DNA of 64,000 bases. Origin: Echinococcus granulosus. Its lineage: Eukaryota > Platyhelminthes > Cestoda > Cyclophyllidea > Taeniidae. The notes beneath the pieces were generated by a model that was given only the letters and a program-made list of their open reading frames with translations, was not told where the DNA came from and made no database searches. The stretch spans positions 660,196-724,195 of the forward strand of contig NW_020170390.1 of assembly GCF_000524195.1 (NCBI RefSeq). The letters are read 5' to 3'. The position numbers and the translations under genes were made by a program. Below are positions 1-14,400 of this stretch, piece after piece. How positions within the stretch are numbered: position 1 is the first letter of the stretch; the number at the start of each line of letters is the position of its first letter.

Positions 1-3000
1 TATGAAAACGTACCTACACTGGTTTAAGTGAAAAATTGACGAAACAGAGTGAGTGCCTACATTGTATCTGAATAAGTAATTAACTTGTCATGGTGAATGA
101 CAGGATGCCTCATGCGAATAAATCTCATAGTCAGGGTGGAACAAATTCGCACTGCTAAATCTTAAAGAGGATAGGTTTTGAGCAAAAGAGCAGGAAATCA
201 ACAGCGTAAATGAATTATTTTTCCAAGGTTGTTTGCTTCTACCAAAAGGACATCGACGATGTTTAACTAATACTAAGTGTAAAACGTTAACTGTATTTAA
301 ACTTTCTGTTCTGGTAAAGGGTTACTTTGGGTCGCCACTATTGTGCCCCTTCCGGGCGACCTGGTCTTCGTGCGATACCACTTGCTCCCCAGGCCCTTCC
401 TCGTCAGGGGGGTCGCTGGGTGCTACATCAAGGCCTCATTAGTGACCAAGGTCGCGTTAGTGACTTATTTTTTCCTATTTTTAAGCTTGATAAAGACCAC
501 TTGAGCTGCCTTATATTCTTGGGTGCATTCTCCAAAATTACTTTAAAATCTTAATCTTAGTTTTGTCACAGAGTTTTATAAACGATTACAGTGCGCGCTG
601 AAGCAAATTTGTTTTTTTTTGAGTTAAATCCAAGTGATGCAATTGAATCAGCCAACGGCGGAACTTTTGGTGCAGGGAATACTACCCAAATCTGCTAATC
701 CAAGTGGTGGATTCTTTTTATTACCACAAGTATTACACAGAGTGGGTTCAGTCCCCTGAAAATTTGCTCAAACATAGAATCCTCTCAATTTGAAAAAGCG
801 TGGTGCGGGAAATACGCTCTGTTCGCTTTAATCACATCAAAAACATTTCAAAGTATAAAATTGGAGGCACCCTCTTAAAAGTTTTCTGTCAGTTCAGCTG
901 AATTGACCATGAGAGCCTTTTTGACGAGTTTTTGAGTCTATGTAGCCACGCTAAAGTTCTTATGGCAGGATTAAGTCGACAGTACACCAAGAAAAAAATA
1001 AAAGAATAAATATTCAAATCGGATTCGAGCTTCCTAGCAATTTTTTAATGGGCTTCCCAGCTGACGGTATGAATGAAATTTGCACCAATTTTCAGGGTAC
1101 TCTTCATTTAACCATTTTACGATTACTTGATACTGTATAATGACTGGCGTACAGGTGGTCTTCGCTTCAAAAACTTGTAAAGGACTGGACACTCGAGAAG
1201 AAGATAATTTTACAAGTAAACATCCTTTTTTTCTTATTTGAAGGCAAATTCTTTCCAAAACGCCTTTCCACTTATTAATGGGCTTTGAACATACCCCGAG
1301 TTATTAAGGAATTTTGGAAGGTGAAGTGATAGTTGCTTGCACTTTTCTGGTGGGTAAGAGCATGCTTGTCATATTTGTACCAATAAATTAAAGAGAAGAT
1401 TGACTACCCTTCTGCCAAACTAAAGCAATTTGAACTTTTCTCAAATGTAAAGCCTTTCTTGAAATACATCTTGACCACATTGAGCGTAATTTGAAGAAGG
1501 CAAAAATGAAACTGTGTGCTCCTCGTGGGTCGTGGAAGTTGAAAAGGGGGGTTAACGTTGGAATTGGTACATAAATTCCTTCACCATCATTTAGGCAAGA
1601 TATTAGAGGAGTTACTACCTAATTTTCTTAAATTATTTGAAAAGGTTATTCACGGAAATGCTCCAGCCCTGATAAAACGGTGGGTTTTCATCGATGTAAG
1701 GAACCTTGCATGGAGAACACTGCCATGTCTCATGGGAGTGAACTCATGCAACCAAATGTGCGTGCTTCCAGTTGATTAATTTTTTCTGCAAATGCAAAGT
1801 ACCAATTAATCTCCTCCTAATTACCTTTCATTCTTTTTGGATCACATCTCCACCTTACTTTTGATTAAGGGTTGAAGGCTCTAATGATTTTGAAGTGCAC
1901 CGCTTGGAATTCTCATAAATCTGTGCGTCTCACACATCGCAGCTGATGTCGAGACCTTTAAAGACAAGAATATGCTTGTATGGCGGGAAAAATGGAGGAA
2001 TGTGGTGCGCACGAGTCATTCCATCCTCTAAACCGGCACCCAAATGACACAACGAACGGAACCAGGGGTGCAATTTTTAGGATTTTTCCAAAAGCTTAGG
2101 CAGGAACACGTCAAAGGGGAATCAAATAAGTCACTCGATTAATACAAAAGTGAATGTAGTGTTTTAAAATACGTCTTGCCATTATTTTTATGCTATTTTT
2201 ATTCTTTGAAGCCTGAGGACATTATGGTGGTAAAAGAACGCGCTTTTTGGTCCGTGATGGAACGTCTACTTATTTCTGCACAATTAATTTATTAGGCATT
2301 TGAACCACTGCAACCAAGCAGTGGGCATGTGGTGGCATTCACTGGAGTTCTCTCCAGTTTCACTATCACAACTGGAAATGCTTTTTTAGATTTTTGGAAG
2401 AAGTAGGGATTTTTTCCTCCACTTCACTCTTATTCTTTAATATGTAATGCATTTGAAACGAACCGCATTTATGAGAGCACGTATTGAAACCACGTTCTAC
2501 ATTCACTGCCCCGTAAAACCCAGTGAAAAGTTTTTACAAGAAAACTGGAATCATAACCGAAATTGAGGGCAACTTGGAATATCACTTCTTGAACATTATG
2601 ATATAAACCAATGGATAACTACGGAGGGTACAGCCCTTAAAGTGCTATTACGAATACTGAAACTTCTGAAGTCATCAAGCGCTATCATTTGCGAATATCA
2701 CAGACTTTGCCTGAAAGTAATTAATAGACAAAATAGCATGCAACAAATTAGCAAAAGAATCGGCGCATATAAAAGCTCAGATAAACTTGAGGGCATGTAC
2801 AAAAAATGAGGTGATTTTCGAGTTATTGTAGCATTTCTTTTTAACTGTCTCACTTCATTTACCTGGTTTTGAGCTCCTCGCCTTCTGTAGTACTGCCACA
2901 CAAGTAATGTCGCGTAATTCCTATTTATTTACTAATTGTTTCCTTTGTTTTTTTTGGCATGATGAAATAAAAATAAAATAGTCCTCCATTGGTCTCCGAG

Positions 3001-5464
3001 TGGCGATCACGAAAGGTGAATTACAACTGTTATAGTTTAAAAATAGCGGGGGCTATGAATATGACGCATTCTGAGCCACTCGTGAACACCAACTGATGCC
3101 AGTGGAACCACATGCATCAAGAGCCTCACTTTAATCTTAATCAAGAGTGTGCGCTTGTAATTGGAGGGGAATATGAAGGAGAGGGTGAAGAGATTGCATT
3201 CATGCAGCAAGGTAACATCGACGACGCCTCATTAACTTACACCCTACATTTCTGCTTGACCAATCAACAGTGCGCCATTGTTCAGAGGTGACGCTGGCAG
3301 ATTCGCTAAGCGAAATTACAACCACAGTTAAAGGGAGGGCGACTCCGAACTTCGCACCACCTCGCTTTGAGGAATTACCTCCTTCGTACCCCGAAAGCTA
3401 GCTTCTTATTTGGGATTGGGAGATTTGTCACTTGGAAAGGATATACTACTTTCGAGTTGAGTTCTTCTAAGAAATGCCTGAAGGTATGTGCTAAACATAT
3501 TTGACCGATATAAATGCCATTTTTCGATACGAGTTACACGGTTCTGGAAGATTTGTTTTAACCCACTGGATACGTAGTGTTGAGGCATTTTGAAGTAAAT
3601 TTGACTTTTAAAGGTGTTGCTTCATTCAAATGATGGCTGCCAAAGCAAGGTATGAAACTTCAAGTGTTCTTTTAAGGACGTAAAATATGCTTTCTAAACT
3701 TGGTAGTTAAAGAACTACATGCTAAATCCTGCTCATTCATACGACATCTAAAACTGTCAACTGGGAGTAAGTGACAGCTCTAGCAATGTTTTCACATAGA
3801 GCGCTAGGCAACTGGACAAATTACCCTAAGCCGGGTTTGGGACGCCAATTCCCTCACCCATTCAGACAAACTATGTAGTTTGAAATGGATGAACTTGCAA
3901 TGTCTACAAACTGCAAAATATGTATTTTTAATTACACCGATTCTTCAACTAATCCTCCGCCTAGAAGTTCTTAGTCTCATGTCTTAAAGGCTTCGTGGTA
4001 GTCATTTACAAATGCGTGCCGATTTTAGTCAACATTAAAGTCCACAATGACGTCAAGGTTATTCGAAAACAAGTCGCAAATGAGTACATTAGGGGCCTCC
4101 CTACGTGTCTATGCAGGATCAGAAGACATTTTGAAAGTGTATATAAGTTAAAAATTATCAGTGGCTCTCTTTTTAGGACAAACATGAAATCTATGATTAT
4201 TCAGACGGACATCGAACTGATCCCGTCTTGACCTTACACCTAATGAAGCTGTATAAAAGGTACTTTCATAATGGGATTAAAAGCAATGGGCACGAATAGC
4301 TTTTGAGAAAATGAAACTTATGACAAAGTATTTTAAGGCATCATTGCCGAATCCGAAAGAAGCAAAATCAATTTCATGGTTCAGAAAGTCACTAAAATGT
4401 ATTATGCTTAAATATTTTTTTCAAGAATTCCAGAGAATTCTAAGTAAAGCTTGCCTCCAGATTGCTACCTCGCATAGAACGGTTAAATGCAGAATTTTCT
4501 CGTTTATTAGGGACTAGAGGTTTCTGAAATGGAAACTTGTTGATTAGAAAGTCTGTGTAATTTGTGGGAACTAAGTTTAGATGTTTGTGCCAACATGCCC
4601 GTGAATGACTTGTGCAGGTATGCTGCCGCAAAGCATTTCAACTAATGCAAAACATCACAATTTTACACCTCTGATTAATTTAACATCTACTGTAAACAGG
4701 GGCAAATTATCGCTTTATGCGTAGACCTTAGTTTTGAAGTTTGAGGGTCCTCCTTTGCGTAATACCGAGGGCAAAACCATTTTTAAATATTATATCATAG
4801 TATTAGAGGCGAACGAGACAAGGGAATACTTTTAAACCAATGACTTATGTCAGTGGGTGGATTAAGTATATTCGCAGATCACGGTGAAATCCAGTACAAA
4901 GAATATTTTGCGATTCGATCCATTAATTCAAAGATGGTGGTAAAAAGGATGTTTCCAACCTTCATTAGACGTTAAGGCACTTAATGAGGCATCAGCTGTG
5001 CCCATAATCGAACCTGTTTACAGAAATTCTACGAACAAATCATCCACTTCAAGCCATAAAACATATCTTTATAACTTTTTGTGAATGCATATTGGAAAAG
5101 CGTAATATAACAAATGAAAATTTTGGCGCATTGTGTTCAGTACTTCAGTTACATTCTTCGTAGAGCATCATGCCATTGTTGTGAGAATTTCGGTGTGGAG
5201 AAGGGGGGCGCTTTTTGTCAAGATCCAGACTATCAAACGCAGATGAGATAATTTGCAAAAGCCAAAAGCATAAATTTAAGCATAATGAAATTTGAGCGAT
5301 ATGACTTAGTCTCTCGTATTGCATTTTTACCTCAAGACACTTGATGAACAACATCCTCACAAAATGGCACAGCATAACAGAACAATGCACAGTTAAGCAT
5401 GTGATTATTTAGACGACGACGATTTGGATCATACTTTGACATTTGCTTTATTTTCTAAATTTAG
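1..5464. other. Left flank without a supported gene
   Basis: AT-rich sequence with only short scattered open frames and no chain of exons that I could join with matched splice phases. It may hold 5' exons of the plakin gene, because the first exon recognised there (5465) needs one nucleotide from an exon further left. That gene should also have more spectrin-like sequence before its SH3 domain than is seen in this window. A frame at 1591-1640 follows an acceptor-like AG but has biased, AT-driven composition and was not accepted. A GC-rich island at 318-460 is listed separately. Confidence 0.5.
318..460. repeat. GC-rich island, possible mobile-element remnant
   Basis: About 140 bases much richer in G+C than the surrounding AT-rich sequence. 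One forward frame reads PLPGDLVFVRYHLLPRP, which loosely recalls the GDLV segment near the C-terminus of retroelement integrases. The similarity is short and the frame is not otherwise supported. It could equally be a SINE-like or unique segment. Confidence 0.2.
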
Positions 5465-8400
5465 ACCTCAACGTGATATCCTCACAACTGAAGGCTATTC
5501 AGGTTAGTAAGTACTGGTCAGATGCCTTTTACCTAGAACACCGTATAATTTTTTTTATATAAAGCCTTATTTGAGCAAAAAGAGGTAGAATACTCCGTTA
5601 AAGAAAAAGATTAAACCATAGGTAAATGGTGAGATGTATCAAATTGCTTGAACGTAGAAAAAGCGCATTTTTGCATAATTTAGCTTAATGAGGTAGAAGC
5701 AGCTCAGTACTGTTTGCTGTGAGGCAGCAAAACTCACAATAAGTTGATTTTTTTAACTTTCAGGCTGAAGTTGTGGAGTTCAAAGTGGGCGTAAGCCACC
5801 TGGCCTTGGATGAGGAGCGTGAGAGGTATACGCGCATTCGCGAGCGCATCGAATCACTCGTAATCACACTGGGAAATAATGTAAGCCTCGCTTCACACAA
5901 CACACCAACGTTACATCACTTCGTGCCTTTCAGAAAACTGATACTGGCAATTTGGAATTGGAAAATGCCCGAAGGCTTTTGGTATGTCCCTCATTCCATA
6001 GTATATCAATAATTTGTGTAAAAATGTAGAAGGTTGCGACTGGCAATACTGAGACCCTACGCTACCTTGAAACCATTTCTTGTCTGGAGAGCATATTCAC
6101 GGTAAGCTTCAAAAGACACTTTTTAAAAATTGCGTTGAATATGATAATAGTTTCATTATTATCCATCGTGCATTTGCAATTTCTATATCCAGAATCTGTA
6201 TAAAGGGGAGGCAACAATAACACAAAAAAATAAGCTTGAATGAGCAAAAGATTTAGCAAAATATAAGTTCTCAAAGTCGCAGAAAAGTTTATTCATCTGA
6301 CATAATGGGATTAAAAGTATGAAGGCTCTATGTAATAAATTTGAAACCGCCATGCCACTGTGGCCAAAGGTAATGATTTAGAAGGTATCCTCTTCTAGAA
6401 ATTTGCAGTTCACTTTTTTAAAACTGCTAAAAATCATTTTACAGAATCCTTGGTTGTTCCGTTTTTTAGGAACAAAAACGAGAGGGAACCTGATAGTTGC
6501 TTTCTTTTCTTCGTCTTTTAGGACGTAACCAAAGCTGCAACAGTTACAGCCGTAGGATTAAGCGCTGAGGACAGTGTTTCGCAGCATGCCCTCTCATCAC
6601 GGGTAAGTGCTTCTTCAGTCCTTAAGCAGCAAAAAACATGGAACCTACCACTACGGATGAAAAACAAATGCTTTTTAGACCACGATAATAATGACGAGAG
6701 CAATAGTTATAACAAAACCCATGAAAGAAAATTGAATCTTACTGACGAAAGATAGCTCTTGAAATAGTTTTGACTTATCTCTTGCACAAAAACGCATTTT
6801 AAAAATCAGACCAAGAAGGCGCAACACTTGCAGAAAGCGCGATGGAATAATTCGTTTAGATGATTCAAGAAAGAAAGGGTTAGCGATGGCACAAATAGAA
6901 GGATTAAGTTCATGAAGCAGCATTTAGTAGCACCCATAGTAGACTGTCCGCATGTCTTTAGAATTGCAAATGGGACCGAAATTAAATGGATAAAATGTTC
7001 GTAGCCAAGTTCTACAACGTACTTAATTTTGGAAGGCATACTTTACAAATCAAAAAGAAATGTTTACTAATTGAGCAAGCCGTACTACTAAATCAGTAAA
7101 CTTTTTTATATCTTAGTTCCTCACTGATAATGTGAAGCAATGCTGGGACTACACAGCACAACTATCCAATCTCGCAGCCATTCAACTGAAAGCAGCAGCG
7201 GATTTTCATATAGTAAGTTCAGATGACCTTTCCTTTTCTAATCTTTCATGCGACCCTCAATAGTTCAACCACGAGGCCAATGAGGTGCGCGCCCACGCCA
7301 GTCAATTAAAAGATCTCTCGAGAAAGCAGTTAGAAGCCTTTTCGCCCGAGGGACGCATTGGCGAGGCATCTAATCTAACCCACGAGATGAAAGTGAGTTT
7401 GAAAAACACTGAACATGCAGAAATTGACCAGTAGAGCATTTTAAAATCAGCAAAAGTTTCGGCTACGTTTTCGATCTAAAGTATTCCGGAAGCTCTATCC
7501 TTTTTATTTATCGCGTAAATTGCACTGTTTATTGGTTTTCAGATCTCATTTGATAAATCCTAACGAGTAAGAAGGTGTAGTTATTGTGGAAGGACAACTA
7601 TAAACGAGGCCGCACTTAAGAAGGCCTTTGCTAGGCAGTAAATCTCGTTTCCACTCTCCTTAAAGGTGTCTGGTACAAACAGTTTTATCAGCGGTACGCA
7701 TTGGGACTGAAAGTCATTGTATCAGTGAAGTGTGCATTGTAAAGTCATATTTTGGTTTTAAAATGCTTTAAAACATTTTCAGACATCTGGAAACCATCAA
7801 AATTAGTAAACGAATAAACAAAATAAGGTAAACAATTCTGAATTTTAACTCAGTACAAATCCTGACGCAAAACAGGATGTGTAAATATGACGTAGCCCCG
7901 TCCCCCATTATTTACATAGCCATCAACAGAAAAAGTGGGAAATTTGACGAAATTGATATACCATCATAGGCAGTAACTAGAGAATCAACTTAACACGAAA
8001 AGCTCTCTCATATCGACTCAAGCCTTTTAGATGTGACTAGGCACTTGACTGACTACAAATCCAATGTCCAGACAAATCGCCAATGTTACAGCTGCGTCAC
8101 CAATAGCTGGAACCTAGATTTTGTGTGCTCGAGTCGTCTGGATCATATGGGAGCCACCAACCAGATACTTAATAGATAATGACAGTAGAGGTGTCGATTA
8201 CGGATGTAGTGAGTGAGCAGAGGGGGATACGGTCAGTACGTATGAACCTGGTGGCTCTCAGATGGAGACCGCTTGAGCATGAACGCATCTGTCAGTGACC
8301 TCAGTCACATGACCTTATAGTAACTGATTGGCCTTGATCTTCGAGTGGTTGTCAGTGCACTTAGAATACATCGGCTTAATATGAGCCAATCAGGAAAGAC

Positions 8401-11400
8401 TTTTTAGAATATTCGGAGATAAGCTCCCAATTCGAACTTCTAGAAAGTCGAACAGGAACGGGGCATCCTCAGTAGTAATTCAGTTCAAGCGAATTAAAGC
8501 TTTGAGAATACATCGCCTAGTGAACGACGTCTCTAACTGAGGACTCAAGATAATTTATTTGAAAAAATTCCCAACATAGGAGAGACTGAATGCCTTCCAA
8601 AGTCTAGCAGATCGGGCTCGGACCCTCGCTTCAAAGGCACCTTCCATTCTGCCCGTGGAGAATCGCCTTCTCGAGGTGCGCGGTGGAGTGGCAGGGGCCT
8701 CCGATCTCGGTGGCCCGTTGATGGTGCAGCTGCTAATCGACTACGTTGGGAGCAACTTCACCGTGAAGAAAGGCGACTCCCTGCCTCTCATCGATACCAC
8801 AGAGAACCCCTATTTGTGGAAGGTTATGACGTCCAATGGACCACAGTATATCCCTTCCATTGCCTGCATTATCGCCTCTGCAAATGGCGAGCAGATTCAT
8901 GATGCCTATAAGTGAGTTTTCTGTGGTATGAAGCACTCGTCCTTGAGTATAGCCCTATACTGCCCCGCGCAACTGAATGCATATGCATACCTTAATAACT
9001 AAGTACGGACTAATTTTATATTTATGACATCAATATTTGTCATAAGGACTGAAATTTCATTGATAACGTATTCCGCACGTACTGCTGGGTGAATGCAAAC
9101 AGTGTTTGAGGAGGAGAGGAAAATAGAATTGGCGATACGAATGATAAAAGAAGAAAAAGTACCTCGATCAGATTTCTGCATCATCATTAAAACAATGGTG
9201 AATGGAAGCATGATTGACAAGGTAAAACTGACAAGGCCTGAAAATATCACGAATTTTAGGGAGCAACCATTCAAAGAATTATTGGAAAAAATCGGTCAGT
9301 GAAGATCTAAAAGAAAAGCCCATGTGGAGAACACAAAGTAAATTTCACGAAATCATTTCCATTTCTGTATATTAATGCATAGATCTATAGGCCTCCAATG
9401 ATTCAATACCCAACAATAACTGATTATCAAATCATTCTATAAGATTTTTAGATAGAAATTGGCACGCCTTACCTAGATAATCTTAAAGACTGCCTAAAAT
9501 TGTGTGAGTTTTTAAAACTCATAAAACAAACAAAGCCATGCTTATCCGTTGTACTCAGATACTTTAACGTAGAGGTTACTACATCATTGAATAAATACGA
9601 TAGATATCCGTACACACACTTATATTGTCAAATACCAAGCTACCACTCGGCTTCTGAAATTTTCGCTTGCATGAAAATATGACAAAATTCGAACTTATGA
9701 CATCTGCAGTGGATTGGCGTACTCCCTAGGTCAAAGCTGGATAAGGAAATGCGCAGTCTGTAATAGTTTATTTAATGTAGCCAAAATCGGCACTGATAAA
9801 CATGGCGATTTGTCCAAAGTGCATAAAAATTACTTTTGCAGTAAAAAATTGCACTCTTCTACGACTCAATTAGTTTTTAAAATGTGCTATACCGAAGTGG
9901 AACACGCTGATCCTGAAATGCACAAAATGAAAAAAGCTTTATGCCCTGCTCTGCAAAGTTAATGAATTCCAAGCATGAAGCCTTATCTAGTACTACGGTT
10001 TGAATGAAATTCTTTTCTGCTATCTCATGTCAAGTTCTTGTGATAGCACTACAAACTTTCTCTTAGAACCCTATCCACCGTCAAAGATGCATGGAACGAT
10101 TCGGTTGAAAACTACAGGCGACAACTGGCCATCTACTACAGCAACTATCTCGAGGGCGTTGGACAACGTGGTGTGAGTCCCAACCAAACTGGTGTTACCC
10201 CATCGTTTAGAAGTAATCTTAAATCATATTTCGCGCTACTTTTCAAAAGGGTCTTTATACGACTGATTCAAATGGAAAAAGACGCTTTTTGGAGGATCTT
10301 GATCGACTTCTCATACAGGCAGATGCCGATGAAGGTCATCTAGCCAATATCCTGGAGATGCTCTCGGGTAAAATAGGCAAGTTTTGCAAATACTCTCTTA
10401 TTCCTATGACTATAAACACAAGCGCACGGTGTAAGTGAGAGAAGTTTTAGTTGGCCTGTGATTGCAGTTCAAATTGTTTTACCGCAATCACAAATCACAA
10501 AAAGAGAATATCAGTTACACAGGTGGTAAATAAATTAAATGCAAGTTCAAAACAAACGTACTTTATATAGGCCAAAATAAAAACGGAAACATCACTATTT
10601 TTCATAGAACAATTGATTGTAATATGTTAGTCAAGTATTCATTGAGTTTTTCCATTTTTTTTCACTGTGGTAAGAACCAAATCACTGACATCTTATGCGT
10701 ATAAAATGCGTACACAACCCTGCTATGTAATTATCCAAGTTCTCTTCGATACCGCAGAGTTAACGCTCGTTCAAACACTTCTAATTTCAATATCACAATT
10801 TTGAATTTTTGAAAAACGCCTTTATAAAGGTCTTTAAGAGAAGGTAGTTTTCCAGCTGAAAAAATTGAAAATGAAAAAGAGTAATATAAAACAACTAACA
10901 TTTTGAATAGCTCATACTTTCAACATTATGCGGCCATAATTCGACATTATAACGCAGCCTCACAATTTAGTTTTAATTCATCTTAATAATTTTTATTTAG
11001 TTCCGAGACCAGAACAGGCAAACGAAGTTTGGAACCGATCGCAACTAAGTCTTCTTCATCAACCTCTACTGATACTAAACGAACACGTTCAATCCATCAA
11101 AAGAATGGACGAAAACGTAGCCTTGTATACGAATCGCATGAGGGAATACGCATCAACAATCACTTCGGAGGCTCATGGACTCCAGGCTCAGCTGGAAAGT
11201 CTCAGGTGTTTATTGTAACATCCACTATTAAAAAACAATGTAGCGATTGCATTTGTAATATCTTAATTTTCCTTGCAGAATGACATATGATCGAAACCGG
11301 GCAGAATTGAAGGAGCTCTACGATCGCGTGCACAACTGGAGGACGGTATACACTGAGTCTCTCAATGGACCTACTAGTGGAGTGGGACGTCTCATTATCT

Positions 11401-14400
11401 CTAGCGTCTCATCGAGTTCTGGAATCTCCTCAGAAGAACTCCCGCCCGTCCCGTTACCTCCATCTCCATTCGGACGCATTACACCCATGGAGCTTCCTAC
11501 AACTCAAGAGGAAGAAGATTCACACATGGAGTTTCTGGAAACACGGGGCCACAGACGCCCCAAAATGAATGTAGCTCTCTTACAGGCTAAAGATGTGTCC
11601 CGTAATGGGAAATCAACGGTGTTCACATGTGGAGCTAATCTGCATCCGAGGCAGACACACGGTAATCTCAACGTGAAGCAAGCTAATGCACAAAAGCCAA
11701 AGATGGTTCGTGATTTTCCAACACAAACTACTAACCATCGTGTTATTCGAAACACCCAGACAGAGCTCACTGGCAACCTTGTCAGCTGTAAATTCGCAGG
11801 CACGCAGAGTGATTCTAATAGAGTGGATTGTATGACACAAATTGGTTTGATTAAAGCACAAAAAGCACAGCAAGTTGATGGATCCATCATATCGGCAGCC
11901 ATGGAGGTTGCTGAGCATACCCCATCTTCTGCCTCTGCAACGGAAGGAGCCATACCTGACAGGGTGCATGAGACCTACACTACTGGCCGAGCAAAAGGCG
12001 CAACTGCTTACCATGAAACTGCAACATCTGGTGTGAAGAAACAAGATTTGATTTTCCAGATTGGCGATTCCCGAGCCCGGACGGGTTCCGAAAGCAGTAC
12101 ACCTTATCGTAAATCTGGAGCACTTAAATCCGACTCTCATTCAATTGATTTTGGAACTTTTGAAGCTCATGTGGCCACGGGGAGATTGGATATCGAAACC
12201 AAAAAGGAAAGTCGCGATATCATAACACAAATTCAGTCGACATCAAATTTTGGTAGTCAACAAGATCTGGAGTATCGCACAGTAGAATCAGCTAACATAA
12301 AGAGTAAACCAAAACAGAAAGAGAGTGACATTCAGGTGGGCCCATCAGGATTAAAGACCGGCAGCGTAGAGCTCAGGCGAACCCTTAATAGTACAAATCT
12401 CCAAACAGAAATTGACAAGACCTCCGTAAAAATGGAAACAACACCATGTTCACTAAAATTCTTCGATGCTGAGGCTCAAATTTCCCATGCTCCCAAAGTT
12501 CCTAAGGCCTTTGATGGGGTGGAATACCTTAAATGTGCTAGTCAGCAGAATCTTGTTCAAGGGGACTTCAAAGGTTTTGCAAAAGACACCTCCTATTGTG
12601 AACTAAATGCCAATGGTCAAACCCTCTCCGATATTGACTTGCAGGTCAGCAGACCAGCCCTGGTAGAAGCTGCGATAGTCAACGGTATGAGCAAACCGAA
12701 GATTGTTGCTGAATGCACATGCTTTGAGATTGTACCACAAGGAATGCAGGGGATGGAAAACTTATCGTCGAACCATTTCTGCGCTCTTCATCAGCCGATG
12801 TCATTCCACTTTACTCCGCCATGCTACGCTCAATGTGAAACACCAATGAGAATGCGAGAAAATAGGCGGACGATAAGGTGCCAAACGGTAAGTCTTAAGC
12901 TCGACCCAAGAGAAGTTGAAGTTTCAACGGTGAATGCTAAAATCGATGATAGGGTAGTGGCTGAAAGACCTTGGCTTGTGGATGACGACTTTAAGATTGC
13001 TGACTCAAAAGAGGTCAGGCTGGTGAATATCCAAACAAAAGAACGCACGCCCGTAGAAGGAACACAGATGGGCAAGCAGAAGTCAACGTTACTAGCCTCT
13101 CACATGAATCCTCGAGAAGCCAGTGCGGTTGAGTTCAGCACAACAGGTCCTAAAATGAATCGTGGGAGTGCCTATTTCCCCAAGAGAACTGCGGATCGCA
13201 GCCCAGCAGCACCAAGATTACCCGCGGAGGCAAAGTGTCATTTGACAGTTAATGGGCTGCAACGCGATGTATTTGAACACTCTTCTAAAATCTCTTCTTC
13301 CGAGCCAATCTACTTAGCCACATGCGGAACGAAACGCGTTTATAGTGAGGTTTCATGTCAGGTAGGAACAATTTTAAAACCAGAAATCATGGAAATTAGT
13401 ACAGTACCCCTCCAAGTGACCGAAGTCGACCAATCCAGCCGTCGAGATAAAACTTTGGATGCTGTTATCTGCCCAACAAGGGTTCTTGTAAAGCCGGTGC
13501 TCACTGAGGATGGAGGGATTAATGTGGCCAAGATGCAGGATCTGCATCATTTGAATGTGAAGATAGCCAATCGGATGTATAATGCATCGGTGGCTCCAAC
13601 TTCTAGAATGCGAACTCAACAGGAAGTGAGTCATGATAGTCGTCAAATTTGCACATTGGAAATGAGTGCAAAGAATGGGCAGGCGGATGACTACACGATG
13701 ACTGCTTCACCTAGTTTTACAGAGGCTGGCTTCACAATCACACTGAATGGTCAGAGACGGCAACAGGAGACGATTAATCAGCTTTCTGTCTGCCCAACCT
13801 GTCACTGTCAGTTTGAAACATCTCGGGTGAGTTCAGCTATAACAGAGGCTTCGACTTCAAGAAAACCTTGGTCGACAGTCTCGCAGTCAACTCAAGTGGG
13901 CACAATTCTGACCCCCACTAGAGTCCAAATCGTTGGAGTCGGTACAAAATCCAAGGCTCCACCCGAAATTCGCAATTTCGGTTTTGGAGCGCAAAACATT
14001 GTTTGCCCTTCTACTGTTGAGCTCGTTTCTTCGCTTACTGAAACAGGTGGTATCAAGGTGAAAGATATTTCTGAGGTCGATGCTGTGCATATTCTAGCCG
14101 AAGGATCCACATTCTATGCAAGTGCACGCAATTGGGTTTGTCAAGGTAACGTTGCTCACAGTAAAGGAGATTTGGCACCTGAGAAAACAGTGCCTTTGGT
14201 AAAGAAATCAGAGGTTTACAGTGTAAGCGACCAACCACTTCTGCAGCAAGCCAGATTTGAAATAGTCAATACGAAAGTGAGCGAACTGTGCGACTTTTGC
14301 CACGGCAGCGGAAAAAGAACTTCAGTCCAAGTGAGTCCCCAAGAACGCAGACCCACTTCTGCCACTTCTACTACCTATCAACCGCTTGCCTCTCAGAAAA

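Noticed and set aside
1558..1779. Plus-strand frame considered as an early plakin exon
   Set aside because: AT-driven composition and no donor or phase that links it to the exon at 5465.
11029..11283. Plus-strand open frame of 84 codons at the start of the plakin giant exon region
   Set aside because: It overlaps exon 11001-11205 in another frame. The real frame continues the previous exon (G + TT) and reads helical plakin text (RPEQANEVWNRSQL).
11504..12140. Two long minus-strand frames of 149 and 175 codons antisense to the plakin exon
   Set aside because: They are shadows of the sense coding bias; no domain, and low-complexity Cys/Ser content.
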